Assembly: GCF_001461695.1 (NCBI RefSeq)
Contig: NZ_AUTC01000199.1
Location: 180,126-244,125, forward strand
Origin: Sinorhizobium fredii USDA 205
GTDB taxonomy: Bacteria; Pseudomonadota; Alphaproteobacteria; Rhizobiales; Rhizobiaceae
Direction of reading: 5' to 3'
Length of the DNA stretch: 64,000 bases
The translations under genes were made by a program, and so were the position numbers. Below are positions 43,731 to 53,253 of this stretch, in pieces. Within the stretch, counting starts at the first letter, position 1, and each line of letters opens with the position of its first letter. Under the pieces are notes generated by a model. It searched no databases and had not been told where the DNA came from. It saw only the letters and a program-made list of their open reading frames with translations.

Positions 43731-44566
43731 GCGTTGCCCAATGCGCTGACACCGGGCATGAAAAGGCCGGCCGGTGAAAGCGTGAACACTTCGCAGCCGT
43801 TCGCGGTGACGCCGACCGTGTGCTCGTACTGTGCCGAAAGCGACCGGTCGCGCGTTACGGCCGTCCAGCCGTCCGAGAGCACCTTCACATGCGGCCGGCC
43901 GAGATTGATCATCGGCTCGATGGTGAAGATCATGCCCTCCTTGAGTTCCGGCCCCTCAATGGCGTTGCCGTAGTGAAGGATGTTCGGAGCATCGTGGAAC
44001 AGGCGGCCGACGCCGTGCCCGCAGAAGTCCCTGACGACCGAGCAGCGCTCCGATTCCGCATAGATCTGGATGGCCTCGCCGATCGCGCCGGTGCGGGCGC
44101 CGGGCCGAACCGCCGCGATACCGCGCATCAGGCATTCGTGCGTGACCTCGAGCAGCCGTTCGGCGGCGCGCTTGATCTCGCCGACCGGGTACATCCGGCT
44201 GGAATCGCCATGCCAGCCATCGACGACATAGGTGACGTCGATGTTGACGATATCGCCGTCGCGCAGGGGCTTGTCGTTCGGTATGCCGTGGCAGACGACG
44301 TGGTTGATCGAGGTGCAGGACGACTTGGTATATCCCCGATAGTTCAAGGTCGCGGGCAGCGCATCGTTGTCCATGCCGAATTCGAAGACGAAGCGATCGA
44401 TCTCTTCCGTCGTCACGCCGGGGCGTACCCGTGAGACCAGCTCGTCGAGACAGCGTGCCGTCACCTGACAGGCCTTGCGCATGCCTTCGAATCCATCCGG
44501 TCCGTAGAGACGAATGACGCCGGTGTTCTTGTAGGGGGCAGCGCCGGCCTCGATGTAGGTTACCAT
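43727..44566 (-). CDS. map: Methionine aminopeptidase, type I
   Basis: Removes the initiator methionine from nascent proteins. The 279 residues contain the metal ligands in INIDVTYVVDGWHGDSSRMY (Asp pair), GHGVGRLFHDAP (His), FTIEPMINLG (Glu) and a late Glu in QYEHTVGVT. The N-terminal CQVTARCLDELVSRVRPGVTTEEID is type I. The start overlaps the sfsA stop, suggesting coupled translation. Confidence 0.96.
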   Translation of the reverse strand: MVTYIEAGAAPYKNTGVIRLYGPDGFEGMRKACQVTARCLDELVSRVRPGVTTEEIDRFVFEFGMDNDALPATLNYRGYTKSSCTSINHVVCHGIPNDKPLRDGDIVNIDVTYVVDGWHGDSSRMYPVGEIKRAAERLLEVTHECLMRGIAAVRPGARTGAIGEAIQIYAESERCSVVRDFCGHGVGRLFHDAPNILHYGNAIEGPELKEGMIFTIEPMINLGRPHVKVLSDGWTAVTRDRSLSAQYEHTVGVTANGCEVFTLSPAGLFMPGVSALGNA

Positions 44567-45315
44567 TCCAAGACTTTCGATGTTTCAGGCGGTTTTCTTA
44601 AATCAGCAAGGACCGGTTCGTCCACTGTCATCGCTCCGGTCGGCACGATCTCGAAGGGTGATATCGCGCATCGGATCGCATAGGCTTCGACGCCGCGCTG
44701 AGCGGCTCGCTCGAATGCCCGAGCATAAACCGGATCGAGGTCGCGGCATATCCGCAAGACGCTGCAGTCGTCCCTTTGAACAAGATACAGCATGATCGCC
44801 CGGTGTCCTGCCTCGACCATGTCACCGAGTTCGTCGAGGTGTTTGGCGCCGCGCTCAGTCGGGCTGTCCGGAAACTCTGCCAAGGCCTCGGCGCGGCTGA
44901 AATGGACATTCTTCACCTCGACATAGGCGAGGCCTTTTGCCGGGTCGCTGAGCAGGATGTCGATTCTTGAATTGCGCCCGTATTTCTGTTCACGGCGTAG
45001 CGTTTCATAAGTATGAAGATCGCTGACCAGTCCGGCGGCGATCGCTTCTTCGGCGATCCGGTTTGGCAGCCCGGTATTGATCCCGACAAGCGTGCCGTTC
45101 GCCTCGACGATCTCCAGCATGTGGCGATATTTGCGCGTCGGCGAGTCATGTTCCGACAGCCAGATCGCCGATCCGGACGCCGTCAGGCCGCGCATCGAGC
45201 CGGTGTTGGGGCAAGAGCCGGTGATCCGCGTCCCGTCGGCAAGGTCTGCATCGAACAGGAAGCGCTTGTAACGCTGGAGAAGCGTTGCTGGAACGAGCGG
45301 ACGGGAAAAAATCAC
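44560..45315 (-). CDS. sfsA: DNA/RNA nuclease SfsA
   Basis: A 251-residue SfsA protein with the N-terminal OB-like domain (ATLLQRYKRFLFDADLADG, CPNTGSMRGL) and the C-terminal nuclease-like core ending around VEVKNVHFSRAEALAEFPDSPTERG, which carries the conserved acidic and lysine residues. First described as a maltose regulator, it is now regarded as a nuclease family. GTG at 45315 is the start, 15 bases downstream of the phaC stop. Confidence 0.93.
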   Translation of the reverse strand: MIFSRPLVPATLLQRYKRFLFDADLADGTRITGSCPNTGSMRGLTASGSAIWLSEHDSPTRKYRHMLEIVEANGTLVGINTGLPNRIAEEAIAAGLVSDLHTYETLRREQKYGRNSRIDILLSDPAKGLAYVEVKNVHFSRAEALAEFPDSPTERGAKHLDELGDMVEAGHRAIMLYLVQRDDCSVLRICRDLDPVYARAFERAAQRGVEAYAIRCAISPFEIVPTGAMTVDEPVLADLRKPPETSKVLEW

Positions 45316-45330
45316 GATGCGTCCCGTGTC

Positions 45331-47175
45331 TCAGGCGCGCACGCGCACGTAGGAGCCCGGCGCTTCCTCGATCGAGTTGAGCGGCCCTCCCGCCTTGCGG
45401 GCCGGAACACGCCGCTCGTCGAGCTGTTCGATCCAGTCATGCCAATGCGGCCACCAGGAGCCCGGTGTTTCCTTTGCCTTCTCCAGCCATGCCTCCAGGT
45501 CACCCTTCGGAGCTCCGCCCGTCCAGAACTGGTATTTGCTCTTGTCCGGCGGGTTGACGACGCCGGCGATGTGGCCGGAGCCGGAGAGAACGAAGGTGAC
45601 CTTGCCGCCGAAGAGCCCGCTGCCAAGGAAGACGGACTTTGCGGGTGCGATGTGATCTTCCTTGGTGGCCAGGTTGTAGATGGGGATCGTCACGTCGCCG
45701 AGCGACATCTTGCGGCCGGCAAGCACCATCTCACCCTTCGCCAGCTTGTTCTCGAGATAGCAATTACGCAGATAGAAGGAGTGGTTGGCGGCGGGCATCC
45801 GTGTCGAATCGGAGTTCCAGTAGAGCAGGTCGAAGGGCAGGGGGTCCTGGCCTTTTAGGTAGTTGTTGACGAAATAGGGCCAGATCAGTTCGGAGGCACG
45901 AAGCATGTTGAACGCGGTCGCCATTTTCGAGCCCTCGAGATAGCCCGTCGTGCTCATCTTGGCTTCGATCTGCTCGATCTGGTCGTCGTCGACAAAGACC
46001 TTGAGGTCGCCTGCATAGGTGAAATCCACCTGGGTCGTGAAGAGCGTCGCCGAGCGGATCCGGTCGTCGCCCTCGGCGGCATGGAGCGCCAGCGTGGCTG
46101 CGAGCAAGGTGCCGCCGACGCAATAGCCGATCGCATTGACCTCGCGCTCGCCGGTTGCCTGTTCGATGGTGTCGACCGCAAAACCGACACCCTCGCGCGC
46201 ATAGGCTTCCCAGCCCTTCTGGGCATGGCGCTCATCCGGATTGACCCAGGAGATGACGAACACCGTGTGGCCCTGGTCGACAGCCCATTTGATGAAGGAT
46301 TTCTGCGGGTTGAGATCGAGCACGTAATACTTGTTGATCCACGGCGGGCAGATCAGCAGCGGTCGCTTCAGCACCGTTTCGGTGCTCGCCTCGTACTGGA
46401 TGACCTGACAAATATCGGATTGCGCGATCACCTTGCCCGGGGTGATCGCAATGTTCTCGCCGATGGCAAATTTGCTGGTATCCGTTTGCCTGAGCCGGAG
46501 TTCGCCGCGCCCGGCGGCGATGTCCTCGGCAAGCATCTGCATGCCCTTGACGAGATTGGCGCCGCTCGTTGCCACGGTCTCCCGGTAGAGCTGCGGGTTG
46601 GTGGTGATGAAGTTGCTCGGGGAGAGCGCGCTGGAAATCTGGCGGACGTAGAAGGCGGCCTTGTGCCGGGTATGATCGTCGAGCCCCTCGGCCTCCTTGA
46701 CCATCTGCTCCGCCCAGTCGGATGTGACGAAATAGGCTTGGCGGATGAAGTCGAAAAACGGGTTCTTCACCCAGTCCTCGTCCGCAAAGCGCTTGTCGCT
46801 GCGCTGGAGGCTCTCCGATTCGGCCGCGGTGTCGCCGGCCATCCGGTGCAACGTCCGCGACCAGATGTCGAAAAAGCTCCCCATCAGATGCGTCTGTGCT
46901 TCCAGCGTCCGGCGCGGATCGGAAAGCCAGTATTCGGAGACTTTGGAGAGGGTCTTGACCATGTCGGAGACAGGTTCGGCGAAGGTGTCTTTTTTCTCGC
47001 CGGTCTCCCGCGGCGCCAACCAAGCGGACGCCGCCTTTCCCATCTGTTCAGCCGCGCGGGCCAGGTTGATGGCCAGGTTCTGGGGGTCCTTGACGATGTA
47101 GGGCTCGACCGATTTGGGATCGAAGCCCGAGAAGCCGCCCTTGCCCGTGGTGTCCTCGGCCTTGTCTGATGTCAC
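45331..47175 (-). CDS. phaC: Class I poly(R)-hydroxyalkanoic acid synthase
   Basis: Polymerises hydroxyacyl-CoA into storage granules. From the GTG at 47175 (GGAGG nearby) the protein has 614 residues, normal for class I. An N-terminal PhaC domain (NPFFDFIRQAYFVTSDWAEQM) is followed by the alpha/beta hydrolase core with lipase-box-like GYCVGGTLL (nucleophile Cys352), catalytic Asp in KEDHIAP and His in GSGHIAGVVNPP. No phasin or phaAB is adjacent. It heads a compact minus-strand run with sfsA, map and radC. Confidence 0.96.
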   Translation of the reverse strand: MTSDKAEDTTGKGGFSGFDPKSVEPYIVKDPQNLAINLARAAEQMGKAASAWLAPRETGEKKDTFAEPVSDMVKTLSKVSEYWLSDPRRTLEAQTHLMGSFFDIWSRTLHRMAGDTAAESESLQRSDKRFADEDWVKNPFFDFIRQAYFVTSDWAEQMVKEAEGLDDHTRHKAAFYVRQISSALSPSNFITTNPQLYRETVATSGANLVKGMQMLAEDIAAGRGELRLRQTDTSKFAIGENIAITPGKVIAQSDICQVIQYEASTETVLKRPLLICPPWINKYYVLDLNPQKSFIKWAVDQGHTVFVISWVNPDERHAQKGWEAYAREGVGFAVDTIEQATGEREVNAIGYCVGGTLLAATLALHAAEGDDRIRSATLFTTQVDFTYAGDLKVFVDDDQIEQIEAKMSTTGYLEGSKMATAFNMLRASELIWPYFVNNYLKGQDPLPFDLLYWNSDSTRMPAANHSFYLRNCYLENKLAKGEMVLAGRKMSLGDVTIPIYNLATKEDHIAPAKSVFLGSGLFGGKVTFVLSGSGHIAGVVNPPDKSKYQFWTGGAPKGDLEAWLEKAKETPGSWWPHWHDWIEQLDERRVPARKAGGPLNSIEEAPGSYVRVRA

Positions 47176-47284
47176 CCGGCGTCCTCCACAGCACGTTGTT
47201 TGTTTTGTATTTTTACATTCTGCCCGAAAATGATTACAAGGGCTAGCGCATCGTCGCCCCTTAAAAACAGAGGTCATCGCCAGC

Positions 47285-47590
47285 ATGCTCGTCGTCGGAA
47301 ACACGCGTTCGCTTTCCCGGATTTCCGGGTTGATTCTTGCAGGCATGCTTGCCGGATGCAATTCGACGGCCGATCTCGCCACCTACCCTTCGGTCTATGG
47401 GCAGAAGCCTGCCGCCATGCAGCAGATGACCGACGAAGAGGCGGTGAACATGCAGGGGCAGCTGACGGCGCTTGCCGCGCAGCGTCAATCCGGCGTCATC
47501 TCCGAAGCGGAGTATCAGCGCCGTCTGAAGGAATTGCAGTTGCTTGCCGAACAGCATGGGGCCGAAGCGCGGAAACGGATCGAGAATTAG
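47285..47590 (+). CDS. Small lipoprotein with C-terminal SHOCT-like helix
   Basis: A 101-residue protein with a signal peptide and lipobox LAGC at about residue 25. The C-terminal stretch LAAQRQSGVISEAEYQRRLKELQLLAEQ is a SHOCT-like short helical domain. It is divergent from phaC with about 110 bases between starts and 124 bases upstream of the aminotransferase gene. The function is unknown; a cell-envelope location is inferred. Confidence 0.82.
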   Translation: MLVVGNTRSLSRISGLILAGMLAGCNSTADLATYPSVYGQKPAAMQQMTDEEAVNMQGQLTALAAQRQSGVISEAEYQRRLKELQLLAEQHGAEARKRIEN

Positions 47591-47714
47591 CACTTGCCTT
47601 TCTCGTGATTTGGCCGCAAAGCGTTGAATGGCCGCAATGACGGCCATTCACCCCGCGCATGTTGAGCGATTGCCGATGAGGCCCGCGAAATCGCGCGCCA
47701 AATGAGGTCTGGAG

Positions 47715-48932
47715 ATGGAAGAGTTTCATAAAGTCCGGCGTTTGCCGCCCTATGTTTTCGAACAGGTCAACCGTTTGAAAGCAAGCGCGCGAGCCGCCGG
47801 TGCTGACATCATCGACCTCGGCATGGGCAATCCGGACCTTCCGACTCCGCAGTCGATCGTCGACAAGCTTTGCGAAGTCGTCCAGGATCCGCGCACCCAT
47901 CGTTATTCCTCCTCGAAGGGCATTCCGGGGCTGCGCCGCGCCCAGGCCGCCTATTATGCCCGCCGTTTCGGCGTCAAGCTCAATCCCGAAACGCAGGTCG
48001 TCGCCACGCTTGGTTCGAAGGAAGGCTTCGCCAACATGGCGCAGGCGATCACCGCTCCGGGCGATGTCGTTTTGTGTCCGAACCCCACCTATCCGATCCA
48101 CGCCTTCGGCTTCCTGATGGCCGGCGGCGTCATCCGGTCGATCTCGGTGGAGCCCGACGAGAGCTTCTTCCCGCCGCTCGAGCGCGCCGTGAAGCACTCG
48201 ATCCCGAAGCCCCTGGCGCTGATCCTCAACTATCCGTCCAATCCGACGGCCCAGGTCGCGACGCTCGATTTCTACAAGGACGTCATCGCCTTTGCGAAGA
48301 AGCACGACATCATCGTACTGTCGGATCTCGCCTATTCGGAGATCTATTTCGATGACGTGCCGCCGCCCTCGGTCCTGGAAGTGCCGGGCGCGATCGACAT
48401 GACGGTCGAATTCACCTCGATGTCGAAGACTTTCTCGATGCCCGGCTGGCGCATGGGTTTCGCGGTCGGCAACGAGCGGCTGATCGCGGCGCTGACGCGG
48501 GTGAAGTCCTATCTCGATTACGGCGCCTTCACGCCGATCCAGGTGGCCGCCACCCAGGCGTTGAACGGCGACGGCAGCGACATCGCCGAGGTCCGTAACA
48601 TCTACAAGCGCCGCCGCGACGTGATGGTCGACAGCTTCGGCAAGGCCGGCTTCGAAGTGCCGCCGCCGCCCGCGACGATGTTCGCCTGGGCGAAGATCCC
48701 CGAGAAGTTCCGTCATCTGGGCTCCCTGGAGTTCTCCAAGCTGCTCGTCGAGAAGGCGGACGTAGCGGTGGCGCCCGGCATCGGTTTCGGCGAGCAGGGC
48801 GACGACTATGTCCGCCTGGCCCTGGTCGAGAACGAGCACCGCATCCGCCAGGCGGCGCGCAACATCAAGCGCTTCCTGTCGACGGCGGACGAGACGATGC
48901 ACAATGTCGTCTCGCTGAATGCACATCGGTAA
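47715..48932 (+). CDS. Class I/II aminotransferase, AlaC-like
   Basis: A PLP aminotransferase of 405 residues. RLPPYVFEQVNRLKASARAAG at the N-terminus and IIDLGMGNPDLPTPQSIV match the glutamate-pyruvate aminotransferase AlaC and its LL-diaminopimelate-aminotransferase-like relatives. The PLP lysine is Lys238 in SMSKTFSMPGWRMGF, with NYPSNPT upstream. It lies 70 bases before hom on the same strand, a conserved neighbourhood, so a role in aspartate-family or alanine metabolism fits. Annotation as LL-diaminopimelate aminotransferase is common but not certain. Confidence 0.9.
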   Translation: MEEFHKVRRLPPYVFEQVNRLKASARAAGADIIDLGMGNPDLPTPQSIVDKLCEVVQDPRTHRYSSSKGIPGLRRAQAAYYARRFGVKLNPETQVVATLGSKEGFANMAQAITAPGDVVLCPNPTYPIHAFGFLMAGGVIRSISVEPDESFFPPLERAVKHSIPKPLALILNYPSNPTAQVATLDFYKDVIAFAKKHDIIVLSDLAYSEIYFDDVPPPSVLEVPGAIDMTVEFTSMSKTFSMPGWRMGFAVGNERLIAALTRVKSYLDYGAFTPIQVAATQALNGDGSDIAEVRNIYKRRRDVMVDSFGKAGFEVPPPPATMFAWAKIPEKFRHLGSLEFSKLLVEKADVAVAPGIGFGEQGDDYVRLALVENEHRIRQAARNIKRFLSTADETMHNVVSLNAHR

Positions 48933-49002
48933 GAGAGCCGACTTTCGCGCACAATGGCCCCGCCAGTCCGGCGGGGCGCCTTCTACATGTTAGGAACTTG
49001 CT

Positions 49003-50324
<1,322 letters not shown>

Positions 50325-50456
50325 TCGCGCTTTTGCGTTAAATCTGTTGAGAAACCACTCCGGCATGCATGTTTGTGGGCCGGAGTGCCCAGCCTGCCGG
50401 TTTTTCCGCCTCTAAATCTTCGTTAAGAACGAAAGGACTTCGGGCGGACAGACAGC

Positions 50457-52259
50457 GTGGACGTATTGGCGGATCCGATAGAGAGGGCATTTCTAGGCGT
50501 CGAACGCTCGATCAGCGGTCAGCGCTGGGTGTCGCGCCTCGATCAGGCGGGGCAGAATCGCGCTTTGGCGATCAGCCAGGTGCACGGCTATTCGGAGCTC
50601 ATCGCACGGGTACTGGCAGGCCGCGGCGTCGGCCTGGACGACGCGGCTCAGTTTCTCGATCCGACGCTGCGCGCGCTGATGCCCGATCCGGACGTCCTGA
50701 CCGATTGCCGCAAGGCGGCGGAGCGGCTCGCCCACGCCATTCGGCGCGGCGAGAAAGTAGCGATCTTCGGCGACTACGACGTCGACGGCGCAGCATCCTC
50801 TGCACTGATGCTGCGCTTCCTCCGCCATTTCGACATCCGGGCCGAGATCTATATTCCGGATCGTATCTTCGAGGGCTACGGGCCGAATCCGCAGGCGATC
50901 GAACAACTGATCGACAACGGCGCCGGTCTGATCGTCGCCGTCGACTGCGGTTCGACGAGCCATGAGTCGCTCGCCGTCGCCGCCGAGCGCAAGGTCGACG
51001 TCGTCGTCATCGATCACCATCAGGTCGGCGCAACGCTTCCGCCCTGCCATGCTCTCGTGAATCCGAACCGCGAGGACGATTTGTCCGGGCAGGGGCATCT
51101 CTGCGCCGCCGGCGTCGTCTATCTGGTGCTCGTCAATACATTGCGGGTGCTGCGTCTTGCGGGCGAGCCGCGCGCCGCCTCATTCGACCTTCTGGCCCTG
51201 CTCGACCTCGTCGCGCTCGCAACGGTCTGCGACGTAGTTCCGCTGAAGGGGCTGAACCGAGCCTATGTGGTCAAGGGACTGATCGCGGCGCGACACATGG
51301 GCAATAACGGGCTGGCAGCTCTTCTGCGCAAGGCCGCGATCGGTGGCCCGGTGACGCCCTATCACCTCGGCTTTCTGATTGGTCCACGCATCAATGCGGG
51401 TGGCCGTATCGGCGATGCCGCGCTCGGCAGCCGGCTATTGACCCTTGACGACGCCACGGCAGCCGAGGTGATCGCCAGCCAACTCGACGAGCTCAATCGC
51501 GATCGGCAGGCGATGGAGGCGGCGATGCTTGCCGAGGCGGAGGCGGAAGTGCTGGCGGAATACGGCACGGGCGAGGGGGCGTCCGTGATCGTCACCGCCA
51601 GGGAAAGCTGGCACCCGGGCATCGTTGGCCTCCTCGCGGCGCGCATCAAGGAGAAGTTCCGCCGGCCGGCCTTTGCCATCGCCTTCGATCCGAACGGCCG
51701 GGGCACGGGCTCCGGTCGATCGATTACGGGCTTCGATATGGGCAGGCTCGTTCGCGCCGCCGTCGACGATGGCCTTCTCGTCAAAGGGGGCGGACATGCC
51801 ATGGCCGCCGGCCTAACGGTCGAGCGGGCAAAACTCGGGCGATTGCGCCAATTCTTCGAGGAGCGCGCCGAGAGCTCTGTACGCGACCTGGTTGCCGTTG
51901 AGGCGCTCAAGCTCGACGGCGCGTTGGCAGCGGCCGGGGCAACGCTCGACCTCGTCGACCTTCTCGACCAGGCCGGCCCCTATGGCTCGGCCCATCCGCA
52001 ACCGGTATTCGCCTTTCCCCAGCATCGGCTGCGCGACAGCCGGCAGGTCGGCGCCAATCATGTCAAGGTGACGCTCGAGGGTCACGACGGCAGCCGGGTT
52101 GACGGCATCGCCTTCCGGGCGACGGAAACGCCGCTCGGCGATTTCCTGCTTGGCAACCGCGGCGCGACGGTTCATGTCGCCGGTTCGGTTTCGGCGGATC
52201 TATGGCAGGGAACGCGCCGCGTGCAACTGCGTGTGACGGACGCTGCGAAAGCCAATTGA
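50457..52259 (+). CDS. recJ: Single-stranded-DNA-specific exonuclease RecJ
   Basis: 5'-3' single-strand exonuclease of recombination and repair, 600 residues. DHH-superfamily motifs are visible: GDYDVDGAASSALM (105-118), VDCGSTSHES, DHHQVG (about 187) and the DHHA1 motif GGGHAMAAG. An OB fold follows. The start is GTG at 50457 (MDVLADPIERAFLG). It lies 132 bases after hom on the same strand. Confidence 0.95.
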   Translation: MDVLADPIERAFLGVERSISGQRWVSRLDQAGQNRALAISQVHGYSELIARVLAGRGVGLDDAAQFLDPTLRALMPDPDVLTDCRKAAERLAHAIRRGEKVAIFGDYDVDGAASSALMLRFLRHFDIRAEIYIPDRIFEGYGPNPQAIEQLIDNGAGLIVAVDCGSTSHESLAVAAERKVDVVVIDHHQVGATLPPCHALVNPNREDDLSGQGHLCAAGVVYLVLVNTLRVLRLAGEPRAASFDLLALLDLVALATVCDVVPLKGLNRAYVVKGLIAARHMGNNGLAALLRKAAIGGPVTPYHLGFLIGPRINAGGRIGDAALGSRLLTLDDATAAEVIASQLDELNRDRQAMEAAMLAEAEAEVLAEYGTGEGASVIVTARESWHPGIVGLLAARIKEKFRRPAFAIAFDPNGRGTGSGRSITGFDMGRLVRAAVDDGLLVKGGGHAMAAGLTVERAKLGRLRQFFEERAESSVRDLVAVEALKLDGALAAAGATLDLVDLLDQAGPYGSAHPQPVFAFPQHRLRDSRQVGANHVKVTLEGHDGSRVDGIAFRATETPLGDFLLGNRGATVHVAGSVSADLWQGTRRVQLRVTDAAKAN

Positions 52260-52299
52260 CGACTGCAAGCCCGCGCGTCTTATCGAACCGCGACCGCAT

Positions 52300-52572
52300 C
52301 TATCGGAAATGCAAGCCTCCCGGTGCACCGATCTGTGGCACGATCGTTGGGTCTGTGAAGTTGCGGTAACCGAGCAACGGAACGTCGCATTTCAGATCAA
52401 ACTGACCAATGGGTGCCTTGCGGACACAATCATTCATCGTCCGGTACGGATGGCTCGCTATCTGATGAGTTCCAGGCCTAGGCTCGATACTGCCTGTTAT
52501 GGTGGTGCACGAGACGAGCGATGCACTGGAAAAAATGCAAGCCATCATCAATGTCGAAGCGCGATACTTCAT
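52300..52572 (-). CDS. Small lipoprotein, hypothetical
   Basis: Not recognised. From the ATG at 52572 the 90 residues begin MKYRASTLMMACIFSSASLVSC, a signal peptide with lipobox LVSC. The mature part contains ASHPYRTMNDCVRKAPIGQF and LLGYRNFTDPTIVPQIGAP. Upstream in-frame codons to 52671 are unlikely to be coding. A 12-bp hairpin (52588-52617) sits just before the ribosome site. It is convergent with recJ. Confidence 0.65.
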   Translation of the reverse strand: MKYRASTLMMACIFSSASLVSCTTITGSIEPRPGTHQIASHPYRTMNDCVRKAPIGQFDLKCDVPLLGYRNFTDPTIVPQIGAPGGLHFR

Positions 52573-52587
52573 GGATGGCCCCTGTTT

Positions 52588-52617
52588 CTTTTCCCGGCCG
52601 GCTTGGGCCGGGAAAAG
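52588..52617 (-). promoter_or_regulatory. Leader hairpin before the small lipoprotein gene
   Basis: CTTTTCCCGGCC/GGCCGGGAAAAG, a perfect 12-bp stem with a six-base loop, ending 15 bases before the ATG at 52572. There is no T-run on either side, so it is probably not a terminator. Confidence 0.45.
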
Positions 52618-52773
52618 AGAAAGACCGGCGGATTTTCGCCGACCGCAATTCTTCCAGTCGATGACGGCCAAGGATAGGCCCGCGAGGGGCGAAATGCAAA
52701 CGGCTCAAGACGCTCGGCGACCTTGGCGGAAGCATTGGTCGAGGCAATACAACTGTTTGACTTGATTGACCAA

Positions 52774-52849
52774 TGGCACGCCCAACGGGACTCGAACCCG
52801 TGTTTCCGCCGTGAAAGGGCGGCGTCCTAGACCGCTAGACGATGGGCGC
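52774..52849 (-). tRNA. tRNA-Glu (UUC), variant copy
   Basis: Acceptor GCGCCCA/TGGGCGT, anticodon arm CCGCC-CTTTCAC-GGCGG (anticodon UUC) and encoded CCA. Compared with the copies at 57183 and 57488 it has one inserted base in the D-loop (GCGGTCTAGG instead of GCGGTTAGG) and an A for T in the variable region, giving 76 instead of 75 nt. Confidence 0.9.
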
Positions 52850-52937
52850 CTCTGCACGGCTTTAAAACCCGTGCGAGTCAAGTGTTGCAGCGACCTTTGT
52901 GCACCGGAACGGCGCACGGCGCTGCAAGACGAGGTGG

Positions 52938-52966
52938 CTTATAGAGGGGCCTTTGGATTCCCGCAA
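52938..52966 (-). promoter_or_regulatory. Promoter of tRNA-Glu copy 1
   Basis: On the minus strand TTGCGG (52966-52961), 17 bases, TATAAG (52943-52938). The same pair with identical spacing precedes two other tRNA-Glu genes. Confidence 0.75.
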
Positions 52967-53044
52967 GTGACCGAGCGCGACCAAGGTCGATTTTTTCATG
53001 GAAAATGGCCGAGGAGGCGGAGACGGGAAAGTCGGCGATGAAGT

Positions 53045-53119
53045 TGGTACGCCCAACGGGACTCGAACCCGTGTTACCGCCGTGAGAGGGCGGCGTCCTG
53101 ACCGCTAGACGATGGGCGC
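53045..53119 (-). tRNA. tRNA-Glu (CUC)
   Basis: Same body as the other tRNA-Glu genes, but the anticodon loop is CTCTCAC, giving CUC. 75 nt with encoded CCA and discriminator A. It lacks the TTGCGG-17-TATAAG promoter module of the UUC copies. Confidence 0.93.
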
Positions 53120-53253
53120 GCCTAAGCCGAAGCCTCAGCAACATACTATGAAAAAGACGAAATGCGAAAGAGGAGGAACGGCAAAGATCTTCCCCTCTAG
53201 CGAGAAGTGGACCAAGGCAGTATTATGGCCTGTCGCCCCGGCGGGACAAGGCT

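Noticed and set aside
50356..50387. Hairpin CACTCCGGC/GCCGGAGTG after hom as a terminator
   Set aside because: The stem is good, but there is no T-run on the plus strand and the loop is 14 bases, so a terminator call is not supported.
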